DNA from: Pseudopithomyces maydicus
Taxonomy: Eukaryota; Ascomycota; Dothideomycetes; Pleosporales; Didymosphaeriaceae
Reading direction: 5' to 3'
Length of the DNA: 64,000 nucleotides
NCBI GenBank assembly: GCA_026873275.1
Contig: JANTUC010000008.1
Coordinates: forward strand, 1,612,001-1,676,000
In this document: positions 47,438 through 58,400 of the stretch, in pieces
Layout: each line of letters begins with the position of its first letter
How positions within the stretch are numbered: position 1 is the first letter of the stretch
Translations under genes and position numbers: made by a program
The notes under the pieces: model-generated
Database searches by the model: none
What the model saw: the letters and a program-made list of their open reading frames with translations, nothing else
Told to the model about the DNA's origin: nothing

Positions 47438-49065
47438 CTAATTCCTCTTCTTCTCAGGCTCCGCCTCGGCCTCAGAGCCTTGCGCAGGCCGCACCATATG
47501 CCAGCACTCGGCCAAAAACTTATCCTCCCACAGCAACACCACAAACGCCCAGCTCGCGCCCACAACCCCGAGGCTCGCCAGCTCCCCAAACACCCCGTAC
47601 CGCAGCAGCCAGTCCGGCCGCGGCCGATACTGCATCACCCACGGGTAGAACTGTGCCGACAGCAGCACAGGGTTGCTGGGCAAGCAGCTCCACGGGCTCC
47701 ACTGCACACCCCGCTGCTTGAAGAAGCGCGTGATAAACCACATGTTGTACGCGATGCGCAGCCCCATGTTCACCCCATTGGCAGCAATGACGCCGCTCGC
47801 GCCCCATCCAAGGTGCGAGATGAAGTACCACGCTGAAACCGCGAAGCACGCGAAGAATCCCCCATCGACAGCGATTGCCCGTAGAGCTGCGTGTTGGATG
47901 CCGTCGCTGCGACGAACGCCTCCGTCACGCCGTTCACCGCTAGAAACGGAATGTAGAAGCAGTAAAAGGAGAGCACCTCGGACGCAGACGTATGCGCCCA
48001 CTTCTTCCCCGCGACAATCTCCAGCAGCAAGGGCGCCATCTTGGGCCCCAGGATGACGGCGAACAGCGAGAGCATCGCGTACAGCCGCAGGATGATCCGT
48101 AGTATCTTGGCTGCTTTGACGAGGCCCTGGGACTGGGCTTCGGAGCGCTCGGCTGGCGAGACAGGCACGTCGGCGCACAGTTTGGCGAAGAGCGTGCGCG
48201 AGGATTCCTCGATGGGCTGGAAGAGCATGCGCGCGAGGAGGCCGCCGTAGTTGGAGGCGAGGGCGAAGGCGCCTTGGTCGGTGAGCGAGGCGAGCCGCGT
48301 GATGAGGAGGGAGTCGCCTTGCGTAAGGACGTATTTGAGCGCGGACTGGACGGAGAGCGAGGCCGTGAGGCGGAGCAGGGGGATGGGGAAGTGGCTTAGG
48401 ACGATGGGGGTTTCGGCCGTGGAGGGGATGCGTTTGGGGAGGAGGGAGAAGTGCGAGGCTTGCGCGACGGGCCACGTCTTGTACGTGTAGATTGCGAGGA
48501 GGGCGAGGGCGTAGGAGAGCTGGCCGACGGCGAAGGGGAGGACGCCGATGTCGAGGCCGGATTTGCTGGCGAGGATGGCGGTCCCGCAGGTTCCGAGGCA
48601 GCGGAGGAGCGTCGCGGTGCTCTCAGCTGAGGCTCGTATTTTGTATAGGAGTCGCTGCTGGACGGCTGAGAAGGCGGGCTCGGTCAGGAGCTCCACGAAC
48701 GTTGCGAGGCAGTATATGCTCAGCGCGTCGACGAAGTGCGGGACGCTTGGAACTTCGGAAGAAAGCCATAGCAGCGCGAGCCCGTAGATGAGCGGGATGC
48801 CGAAGAATACGGATAGATAGGAGAGGTTGACGACAGCCTGGGTGCCATGTGTCTGTCGCTGCACGGCAACGCGCAGGCTCTCGCGCGCAAAGTACAGCAC
48901 CGAGATGGAAAAGAGCTCAAGCTGAGCAGACACGCCGAGCAGCTCGGGCGACAGGAAGCGTAGCAGCACCTGGTTTACTGCGAAAGTGAGCGCTCGCGAG
49001 CCCACTTGGAGGAGGATGAGAAACGTGGCTCCTTGCGCCGATGCGGAAACGACCGATTGCGACAT
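47438..49065 (-). CDS. RFT1: RFT1, Man5GlcNAc2-PP-dolichol translocation protein (one apparent frameshift)
   Basis: Polytopic ER membrane protein of the MOP/MATE-like superfamily required for moving the lipid-linked oligosaccharide to the lumenal face during N-glycosylation. Single exon, 542 aa after one correction. Diagnostic parts are the N terminus QGATFLILLQVGSRALTFAV with NQVLLRFLSPELLGV, the loop QGDSLLITRLASLTDQGAFA with LASNYGGLLAR, and the mid-region FQPIEESSRTLFAKL, all typical of Rft1. About 12 hydrophobic segments are visible. The frame changes after QLYGQSLSMG at the C5 run 47859-47863. One added base joins it to FFACFAVSAWYFISHLGWG and the last two TM segments, which end EKKRN. 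Essentiality of this family makes a true null unlikely. Divergent from the GNAT gene with 293 bp between starts. Confidence 0.93.
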
Positions 49066-49358
49066 GACGGAACAAATGGGTCGCAGCAGCGTTCAAGCAA
49101 TCCTTTTCCTATCTCTTTTCGTATTCTCCCAATAGGCATATCAGGGAGCCATGCTGTTCGTCCAATGTTGGAATGGTGGCGGTCAACAGCGGACCAAGTA
49201 GTGCTGAGGACGAGCGCTGAAGCAGCCTAGCGCTCGATGACTGGAAACCACAATAGCATGGGTCCAGCTTTCACCCGAAGACTTATAACGCGCAACGTCC
49301 ACAGCGCCATGGCTCCCAGTCCTCTCACCTGCCGCGCGACCCTGCGACGCCGTCCAAA

Positions 49359-50007
49359 ATGGTTGTCGTCGACCCCAAGATCACGGCCGCGACCGCGAGG
49401 CTCCTGATCCGACCGCTCACGATGGACGACGCCGAAGACGTCGTGCTCATGCGCAAAGATCCCGAGGTGATGAAACACACGTGAGCCGAATCGATGTGCA
49501 ACTCTTATAAGCTCTATCTCATTCGAAACCTACAGTCCTCTGCTACCCTCGGACGACGTGGAAAAGTCAAAGGCCTGGATCCAAGGCTGCTTCGACCGCG
49601 ACAACTGCTGGAACTTCGTCATCGAGCTGCTCCCCTCCGCGCCCGACGCGGCGACCGCCCCTCGCGTTATCGGAATGATCGGGGCAGTGCGTGCGCCTGA
49701 GGTAGGGTACATGCTCAACACGGGATACTGGGGGAAAGGCTACGCCACCGAGGCATTGGAGGGCTTCATGCGGCTATTTTTCGACCACTTCTCTGGCGGG
49801 GAGCAGCAGCGCTTCGAGTTTGCCGAGGCACATACGGACCCTGAGCTTGTGGCTAGCCAGCACGTGCTGGAGAAGGCTGGATTCAAGTTGCACGAGTTTA
49901 GGGAGAAGGACTTTGAGAATCCGGTTCTGGGGATGAGGGATACGCTTGTGTACCGCTTGTATCGACCTGATGCTGAGAACGCGAAGGCCGATACTGCGCC
50001 TGCGTAG
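49359..50007 (+). CDS. GNAT-family N-acetyltransferase
   Basis: Acetyl-CoA-dependent acetyltransferase of the RimJ/RimL-like GNAT subfamily; substrate unknown. 197 aa in two exons (49359-49480 and 49536-50007; 55-nt intron, GTGAGC to CTACAG). The N-terminal strand reads TARLLIRPLTMDDAEDV, typical of the subfamily. The acetyl-CoA loop is YWGKGYATEAL, and the late motif is ASQHVLEKAGFKLHEF. It starts at the first Met after the divergent promoter; upstream frames are closed. Confidence 0.9.
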
Positions 50008-51439
50008 ATGAGGGACATGCTTGTTCTGAATAGGTGGAAAATAATGGCGGAGTCAATGAGGACAGAGAAAAAGGCAGGATGAGTAAAGCGAAAGATGGTA
50101 GTGGTCTGCTGCAAGGCACACGACTACAGCAGAAGACACGCGGGGAGTCATTGAGTAGCGCAGGTACTCTTTGTTACTGTACCTCAATTGACTCATGGGG
50201 ATCTCGTGCAACCAATATTGAAGCACCCATGGTACATCTGGATCATGGCAAGCTGTTCTAGGCTTTCATCGTATATCGAACGTGTGTTCTATTTCTGAAG
50301 CAATTCGTGTCCCACAAGTTTCGCAGTGTCCGGAGACCGAGCAGGGTGGTCAGCTTTGACGTAAAGCATGAGAGACGGTCGCTCCAAGGTCGCCGCGAAC
50401 GATGCCTAACGAGCGTATGAATCTCTACTTGCGGCTATCCAATCCTCCCGCTTCATCTTCACGTGGGTGCTTGAGCCTCATCGTCTGTGGCTGACGTTAG
50501 TGTAAGGGCTCTAGGCTGCATTTTGCTGACCTCCATCTTTTACGCATTTGAGGCGCAGCACCGCGTCAACCTACTATTGGCAAGCAAAGCAAGTTTCCTA
50601 GCCATTTCCAACGCTTTCCAGGCGCTATGCTTCTATAACTCGGAAGTCGGCTTGCATCCATCTACAATCAATGCGCTAGCTGTGGCGTCAGTGTTTCTAA
50701 TTCGACGACCGCGCACGGCCATGTGGGGAATGCCTGCTGTTGGTTGGCTTGCTCGTTTTGGACCCCGTCGCCTATCCGAGGACCCTAGTAGTCGCATGCA
50801 TGCCATCGTGTTATGTAAATGCGAGGTGAGGCGCTCAGAGGCGCGCGGCCTCATGACCGCCAACTACTAATCTCAAGGCAGCTGACGGAAGTCTGGGGCA
50901 ACCGTCGCAAACCCTCTACCTACCTTCCGCCGTGTCGACGTCATCGAGGAGCACCGCATAGATTCATATAGACAAGGCAACCGTGTTTCTTATACCTGGG
51001 TCGCGGGAGAGTGGCTCATTGCAAGAGAAGGCTGTGGTCGGGGAGTTTGCCTACCAAAGCCCTGACTCACCATTGTAGGCCTCCTGGGCTGGAAAGGGAG
51101 GCCTCGAGTCACTGTACTACTTCGGTGAACCAAAGCTGGAGTGTAGCCAGTCAGCCCTTTTGGTCGCCACACCGCACTACTCATAAAAGCAAACAGGTGC
51201 CTACAGCCTGGCGACCACAACCAAGTCCATATCATACTGCGTTCGTTTTTTAAACTCAAGCAAACGAGTTCTGATATTATCCCGAGTAGTGCGGCGGACA
51301 GCCGCAAACAGAAGAAGCGTCGAATTGAAGGAGGAACCATCTTTCGGCCGAATCACTTTTTCGGAACTCAAATTCGACTACATTTGTTCTTAAACGAGCA
51401 GCGCGGCAGTCCGCGTCGCTGATATTTTTTTCTTCTACC
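50008..51439. other. Intergenic region upstream of the patatin gene
   Basis: 1.4 kb. A 127-codon frame at 50487-50870 (+) has no recognisable domain, splice context or codon signature and is not called. Confidence 0.6.
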
Positions 51440-53568
51440 ATGGAGCTTTCCAGTGCCGAGACTAACCCTCATGCGCCACTACGCCTGCTGTCGCTTGATG
51501 GTGGTGGCGTACGGGGGCTGTCATCACTGATGGTCCTCGATGACTTGATGGAGAGCATAGCACAAGAGGAAAAGAGGTTGGGAAGACGGTCTTACAACGA
51601 TACCACTCCTTTGCGGCCATGTGATTACTTTGATCTGTAAGTCGTTTCCTCTTCAGCCTCATTGGTAATTCGATGCTAACGCACTATAGGATTGGCGGAA
51701 CCAGTACAGGTGGAATTATTGCCATTCTGTTGTCACGGCTTCGACTAGACTGCAAAAAATGTATCGGGATCTACACGAAATTGGCCGAACAAATCTTCAA
51801 GAATGACAGGTCTATCAAGGTTTTCGGAACGAAGATACCAACAGGAGCCAACAGATTCTCCGGAGCTGTTTTAGAAAATGCTATCAAGCAAGCACTAACA
51901 GACCTAGGCTACGACCAGAATGAGTTGATGTGGGATGATTCGCTCTTTGAAGAGCTACCCGAGAATGACCTCCCAAGGGACAGTATCTGGTCAGATACGA
52001 TACCAGACATCGTGACAGAGAGTCCAGTAGGGACATTAAAGAATGCGCCTGGGATTCTACCTCTCCCGGCGGTTGCCCCGTCACCGCCCAGCAACATCGC
52101 TGACGAACAGCGACCTTTGTTCTCTGATACCGAGAGGAACGACCCCTTTCGCAAATCGGAGCCTTGCAGGAGTGACACGTGGAAGATGAAGTCTCGGCTC
52201 AGCGTGCATAGGAAGAAGGGCATGAAGGGATGCAGAGGCTTTGTTCTTACATCCCTAAAACAAGCATTGGGCTTACCCAGAATCCTCTCTACTTACGATC
52301 CCAACGATCGCACAACACGCATATGGGAAGCTCTGAGGGCAACCTCCGCCGCGCCAACCTTCTTCGAAGAAATGCAGTTTGGTACACCGAAAGTCACCTA
52401 CCTAGACGGCGGCGTCGGGTTCAACAACCCCTGCGCAGAAGTAGACTACGCCGCGAAAGCCCTCTGGGAGGGTCGACCTATCGGTGTCATAGTCTCCGTC
52501 GGTACAGGACTCCAATCCATCCCCAGCGTCGGCAACGTCACCTCCTGGCTCCCCTTCGGCCTAGGCACAGATATCGCCCTCGTCTCCGCCCTCGCCGGTA
52601 TGGCAACAAGCACCCAGCGCGTCGACAACGAAATGAAACGCATGTACTACAACACCTCAACGCGCTACTACCGCTTCGACGTCGACCGCGGCCTCGCAAA
52701 CGTCAGCCTCGAGCAATGGATGAAAGAAGACGAAATGGCCGCCCTCACAGAGCAATACATGCGCGACGCCAAACAGCTCCGCATCGCGCGCCAACTCGGC
52801 GAGCTCATGGCGAAGCTCTCCGCGCTCCCGCCCAAATTCGAAATCGGCGCCACACACTTCCGAGTCGGCATGGACGGCCGCGGCCTCATCGACCAATCCT
52901 TCCACCTCGTCCAGGTCGACTTCAAAACCGGGCTCCCCCTCGGCGTCGTCTCCACCCTCGAGCACCACAACAGCCTCCCGCACATCCGCGAGACGTCGCC
53001 CTCGGGCGAAGGCGGCGTCGCCGTCAGCGACGGCCGGCTCAAGCGCATTTTCCCCGTCGCAGAGGACCTCGACCACGACGGGCGCCGCGAGGAAGCCGCC
53101 GTGTACCAGTGCGTGGGCGCGGAGAACATCTGCCTCCGGACGATCAAGACGGGCATCCCGCAGGGGCGCTACCGCGTCCAGTTCATCGTGTCGTTCCAGA
53201 AGAGCGAGCACACGCCGCCGCACGACCTCGTGTTCTCCGTGGGGAAACCCTTCGACGCGACGACGTTTGCCCAGCGCTACGTCGATGCGAATATCACGCC
53301 TGATGTTGTGCCCGTGCTGCTGCACCCGGATGCGGTGCGGGTGCGGGTGGGCAAGAAGCGGTATGAGGAGAATGTGGGGAAGTTGTGGATGGAGGTTGAG
53401 GGGGATATCGAGGTGAATGTGGGGTTGGATGGTGCGTTGGGGTTTGTGGTTAGCAGGAAGTTCGAGGAGGGGGTTGTGGTAGATGGGTGGACGTTTGGAG
53501 GGGTGAGGTTGGAGCCGGTGTTTGGGAAACCTGGGGATCTGTTGACGCGGACGATGTCGTATCGGTGA
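51440..53568 (+). CDS. Patatin-like phospholipase
   Basis: Ser-Asp dyad acyl hydrolase (phospholipase A2-like), predicted cytosolic. 691 aa, two exons (51440-51636 and 51690-53568; 53-nt intron ending GCACTATAG). The oxyanion loop DGGGVRG is at 20-26, the nucleophile elbow GGTSTGG has Ser71, and the catalytic Asp305 is in YLDGGVGFNNP. All key residues are intact. Between elbow and Asp there is a variable Pro/Ser-rich insert (about 160-225). After the patatin fold (to about 400) come about 290 residues that read as two beta-rich segments (HFRVGMDGRGLIDQSFHLVQ and later VRVRVGKKRYEENVGKLW); I do not recognise these as a named domain. No NB-ARC/NACHT or TPR region is present, unlike NLR-type patatins. 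GC3 is high in exon 2 from 52300 on and lower before it. Confidence 0.9.
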
Positions 53569-53737
53569 GGTTATGGGGTTTTGAATGATGATTTTCGTGT
53601 GATTTTTTAATGCGTGCATGAGAGATGTGGAGTTCTGCGGGTGGATTGCGAGATATAGACTCGTTTGGAATCGAAAGTAGCGATTTATATAGTTATAGCT
53701 TAGTCAAAATGTTTATCCAGTTTAGATACATCAGACG

Positions 53738-54426
53738 GCGTTTGTTGTTCATCGTTGTAAGGATTGGGATAAATTATCAAGACAACAGCTAGTAGCAGAC
53801 TAGACATAACGAATTCATTGATGTAACGAACTCATGAGATGTAACGCACTCATGAGATGTAACGAACTCAGGAGATGTAACGCACTCATGAGATATAGAG
53901 ATGTAACGAATTCATAAGATATAGAAACTCGATCAATGAGAAGAATATAATAGAGAAGTTAAAATTCACGAAAGGGTGGCCGAGCATGTTGGAAACACAC
54001 CATAGCGTAAATCAGACTTTATACATTGAATGTATCCGAGTCAGTCGTCCAGTCATCATCATAGGGACCTGACCGAATTATTGCCATACTAGACAATGAT
54101 AAACTAGAAATAATAAACTCATTCGATAGGGACACTATAACAATAGATATGATTTAACCGAATAGAATTGAGGAATGAAAAGGCGGAGGGACATGTAAGA
54201 ACGATTCGTATTTCAATGGCTCATTATCGTCGTGCATACCTGACCAGATTATTCCAACACAGGCTAATGGCATACCAGACACAATAAGTTCATCCAGAGT
54301 ATTAAGGAGCATCAAAGCAATAGACCAAAATGAGAAGGTGGACGTAATTGATGAGCATGTTAGGACAGTAGTGGTGGGCGGTGTCATACTGCATATCAAA
54401 CTTTGCACATTGAACATGTCCGATGT
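53738..54426 (+). repeat. Dispersed tandem repeat, locus B (three diverged units)
   Basis: Unit heads begin at about 53748, 54052 and 54222 with CATCGTTGT/CATCATCAT/CATTATCGTCGT. They continue with AGCTAGTAGCAGACTAGACA, CATACTAGACAATGATAAAC and GGCTAATGGCATACCAGACA, each followed by an ATAAC/ATAAT-AATTCATT-type segment. Unit tails at 53981-54040 and 54352-54420 share GAGCATGTTRG and CATTGAAYRTRT. The last tail stops one base before the stop codon of the membrane-protein gene. The same unit occurs at locus A. Confidence 0.7.
53805..53925 (+). repeat. Minisatellite inside repeat unit B1
   Basis: About six tandem copies of an 18-20-nt unit resembling GATGTAACGAACTCATGA, alternating GAACTC and GCACTC, nested within the first unit of locus B. 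Confidence 0.85.
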
Positions 54427-54427
54427 G

Positions 54428-55490
54428 TTAATCTTCTGCATCGACGACTCTCTTCTTACCCTTGTCCATCTTCCTCACAATCGTCTCTGGCACGCTAGTT
54501 GAGCTTTCCACACTCTGTGACATAGATCCATACCCAGACGGGCCTGCAGCCTCGACGGTGCTCTCATCAGGAGTAATAAGCAAGGGCTCGGCCGCCCCAT
54601 CACCCGCAGCTTCATGCTCGATGTCCTTAGCATCCACACCACCCTCCCGCTGGACCTTCGTATTCTGCGCCCACCTGGGCAGAAGATTACCTACCTTTCT
54701 GAACCCTGTCAAAAGTGGCTGACGCGAGGGATCAGCTTCCTCGTCGGTAGGCGCAACAGGAACGACACCTCCATCCCGCAACTCCGCCAAATGACCACAA
54801 TTCTCACAAGTCGTCTGGTTGAGATCTCGCTGCCATTGCAAGCGCTTTCTCGCCATCAACTCTTTCCAAAAGGTAACCGCATGGAAGATACCCGCAAAAA
54901 GACTTCCCAAATTGGCATCTATATCCGTTGAGTCAGCAGATAGCCCCCACCAGCATGCCATACACCATCCCGTATATGAGCCGGGCACGTGAAAGATAAG
55001 AAAAACAAAGAATCAAATCAGTCAGCCACTTACATGCTTCCACCGTCTCCGACCGCCCATACCAATCATAAAAGTGCGCGCTCGAGATCTCAGCTACCGC
55101 CACGACGAAAAGCCACAACAGCACAACAGCCATCACGAAGTCGCATATGACCCGCGCCTTCGACGGCCAGGGGCGCTCCTCTGCCGTCGCCGCAAGGGGG
55201 ATCGCCGACTCGACGCCTGCGTCCGTAGACGGGTGGGAGGCTAGGCTTACGGCTTCCCGGGTGGCGTACGTGACGAGGTCATATGACACGAATGCGATGG
55301 AGGCGGCAAGCAGGAAAGCGGAAACGACGAAGAGGGGGAGTCGTTCTTGACCCCTGTAGCTCTGGGAAATGTAGAGGATGACGTTTGAGTGAAGGAAGAC
55401 GCCGGTGGTGGCGGCGATGAGGGTGTTGCGGCGGAGGGCGTACAAGGGGTGGGAGTCGTAGGGGATGCGTCTGTGGACTGGGCGGGGCAT
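54428..55490 (-). CDS. Hypothetical four-TM membrane protein
   Basis: Unknown function. 315 aa in two exons (55490-55034 and 54918-54428; 115-nt intron with GTAAGT donor and GATATAG acceptor, phase 1). The N-terminal half has about four hydrophobic segments (TLIAATTGVFLHSNVILYI, LPLFVVSAFLLAASIAFVSY, VICDFVMAVVLLWLFVVAV and LGSLFAGIFHAVTFW). A cytosolic tail follows with one CxxC (TTCENCGH), a long acidic/Ser-rich region and a basic end (KMDKGKKRVVDAED). The layout recalls fungal hypotheticals that fall near MARVEL-like proteins, but I cannot assign a family. The start is the first Met (MPRPVHRRIPYDSHPLY), right after a pyrimidine-rich leader. Confidence 0.8.
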
Positions 55491-58400
55491 GGTGAATGGT
55501 GGGTGTATGGGAGGGGGAGCGAGGGAGGAGGAAGTGATTGTAGGATGGTTAGGATAAAATCGTATACTTGATCTTTTGGTGGTTGGGTTATTTCATTGAA
55601 GTTGGTGCCTAATTGGAGGCCGGAAATCCTTCGCGGCTAGGCCTGATTTGGGGGGCTGCTACATTTACACATATCTTGGACCCCGCGATATGAACATCTC
55701 GTCGTCTTAGATCTTATTCGTGGAGATCTTTAATTGTTATAATACGTATTTGATCGCGCGAGGAAGATACTTTGGCAAAGATACTTTAGGCTGTTCAAAC
55801 TACACAAAGTGCATAGAATTGAGTTGAATGAAATACGAAGGCTGGTTGGCAAAAGCCACGTTTAAGAAACTCGCCCCGTCTCGCAGTGAAACACCATCTA
55901 TCGACAAGCCAATCATACGTTAATAAATTTCCGAGATCTGTGTAACTGATAGTGCTTTGATGATATATGCTAGACGCGCGCAAATTAAGATGAACGAGCC
56001 ACAAGTTGCTCTACGCTGTACAATGAAGACATGGAGTCAGTCTATTAACTTGTGTTTTGTGATTTTGGAAAGCGGCAGCAGAGTAGCTGACTGGATGAAA
56101 ATGCATATATGGTGGAGAAAAAGCTGGTCTATTAACTTAGAGATAATTGTCAAACATACCTTCTAAAATTATATAACGAAGAGTGTGCCCTTATTGTTAT
56201 CTTGTATACAGGGTACCGACCGAGTCGGCTGTCTGCAGGACCCATATGCTCCGCAGCCGTAAATATCTGGAAACGGTCTACATCGTTGTGTTAGAACGCC
56301 CAAAGATAACGAGAACAAAGATGGTAAATTGTTTTTGCTACAGCAAATCAAGTTTATCTATGATCCATTTGTGACTACTGCAAGGCTATGTAGAGATTCG
56401 GAAAAAGAAAAACATCATCGGCTGAGGAATTGGTGCCAGGTGTCCTGACCTTACTCACCGAGAAATGACAATATCAATATCATGAACGCCTCTTCGGTTG
56501 CGAAACACGGTTACATGGGAAGATGGTTCGGAGATGATCGGCTGCAGACGGGTTTTATCGACTTTAGTTTTGTGCTCAATTCACTTCTAAATTTTTTGTC
56601 ATTGCAATCTCGCTGTTAAATTTGGTTATCGTATACTAAATACGAGTTTTCATATACTAAAATCGTACCAGGTAAAAGAAAGCAGCCAAGATAACTTGAA
56701 TATGACTACTGGCTCATTACTTCATCATACCAACAATTGTTAAATAGCATTTACAATATGCACTACTCGGGTTTGGTCAGGTCTGTTACCAGGTTGATGA
56801 ATGATCAAGACTACAGACTGCACTCAATGGTTGAGTCCAACATGAATGAGATTGGAAATGCGTGTGATGCCGTGAGTTCCCTACTGGAAACAAACGAAAG
56901 CGGACGGACAACCTCTGTGCTAGTACTGGAAAAATTGAAAGAGGGCTTGTAGAGATAGTTGACCCCTCATCTACTCAATCATTTCGAGCTATGAACTGAT
57001 TGAGATAAGTTTGGTCTCATGCTACTGCAAACGTACAATCGTTAAAGAAATAATTGCGGTATCTCTTCATCGTGCATGAAAACGAGCCCTCTATTCAGAC
57101 ATGGTATGGAAAGTTCGTAATCAGAATCTAACAGGATATATTGATAAAGGGGTTGCGGCCTGAAAAGCCAGTGCTTCATCGCAAGCAGACGTTTGGGGAC
57201 GTTGAGAAGCAAATTTCATGTGTACTTTAGGGGCACCATGTTAGTGCACTCGTACCCACGGTCAGCTTAGACCTTGGTATTTATTTTCTTTTGGGGGCCT
57301 TCTTCAATTTTCCCTCCAATTTGCAACTGCACATAACTCTATGCCACATCCAATAACGCTCCTTTCTTATGATCATCACGATCGGAAGATGCCGTTTCAA
57401 CTACCGATTCAAGCGTCTGCTCGTTTTACTGGTCTTCACGAGGTCTATGATAGGTTGAAGGTTCAGTAGCTTCTGGGATCAAGCTCGGCCCCGGTTTATT
57501 GCCAATTAATATGTTACAAATCCTAGAAACACTCAGGTAGGTGTGGTACCACGGTCCTGGGCCATGCTATTACTACGAAATGCTTGTAACCTTACAATTT
57601 CTCACTAAAGCCCCCTAGACAAGCTTATCTAGGTGCATGTCTCGAGTTCGCTCTGAGTCTTGGTGGTGTGATGAGCTGTTTCTCAGGGAGATGCCTAGAA
57701 GCATCTACTAACATGATTACAGTGGCAAAGTTTCGAATGCTTGATCCCAGTTTTTCTGGGCGGGGCGTATGTACGCTTTTATCCATCACATTCGAATGCA
57801 AATAATCCAGAAAACGCCCATTGAGCAATCGACACGATGAAGTCATTTTGTTGGAGCCTTGAATCCATGCATCGGTGAGGCTTACCATGGCCGCCCGAAT
57901 GGTAAGCCAGAAATCAGCTCACTGCCCTGCCCCCATCACCGCCGTTTGAACGATCAGAAGACAACGTCATGCGCTACATTTCAGCATGACAACAAACCGC
58001 TAATGCTGTGTTCGAAGCACTGTATCTAAGCGCATGCCGATGTTGGCTTCCGAGTCCAAGGGGATATTTCCCACTTGGGCAACGTTCATACCCTGTTAGG
58101 CTAAGCGCCATGCGTTCGGAAAGTCTGTTCCAGGGTTTGCTTCAACGTACCACTTCGTTCACTGCAACAATGACCGCATTGGACCTTCGATCCCCTTTGC
58201 ATTCTTTCCGATAACCTGATATGTTGTGTAATACCATGGAATTCTCCTCCTCGTGCAGCGACGCCTGTTCTAGATGCCGCAAGGCTGCCCTGCCATAATC
58301 GGCCATATCTCCGAAACAAAGGTGGGCTGCGCTGCAAGCAAAACATCAAGACATTCTCTCATCTCATATCTTGTTCATGGGGCAGTCATCGGTATTGAGC

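Larger units (their letters stand above)
53569..54427. other. Convergent intergenic region filled by a tandem repeat array
   Basis: A+T-rich interval between the stops of the patatin gene and the membrane-protein gene, mostly occupied by repeat locus B. Confidence 0.7.

Noticed and set aside
50487..50870. 127-codon frame (+) upstream of patatin
   Set aside because: No domain, no codon bias and no supporting splice or promoter signals.
56545..56952. Traces resembling the N terminus of fungal NLR/NACHT proteins (FIDFSFVLNS; a 71-codon frame at 56737)
   Set aside because: Too short, broken by stops, and no downstream NTPase or repeat domain is visible.
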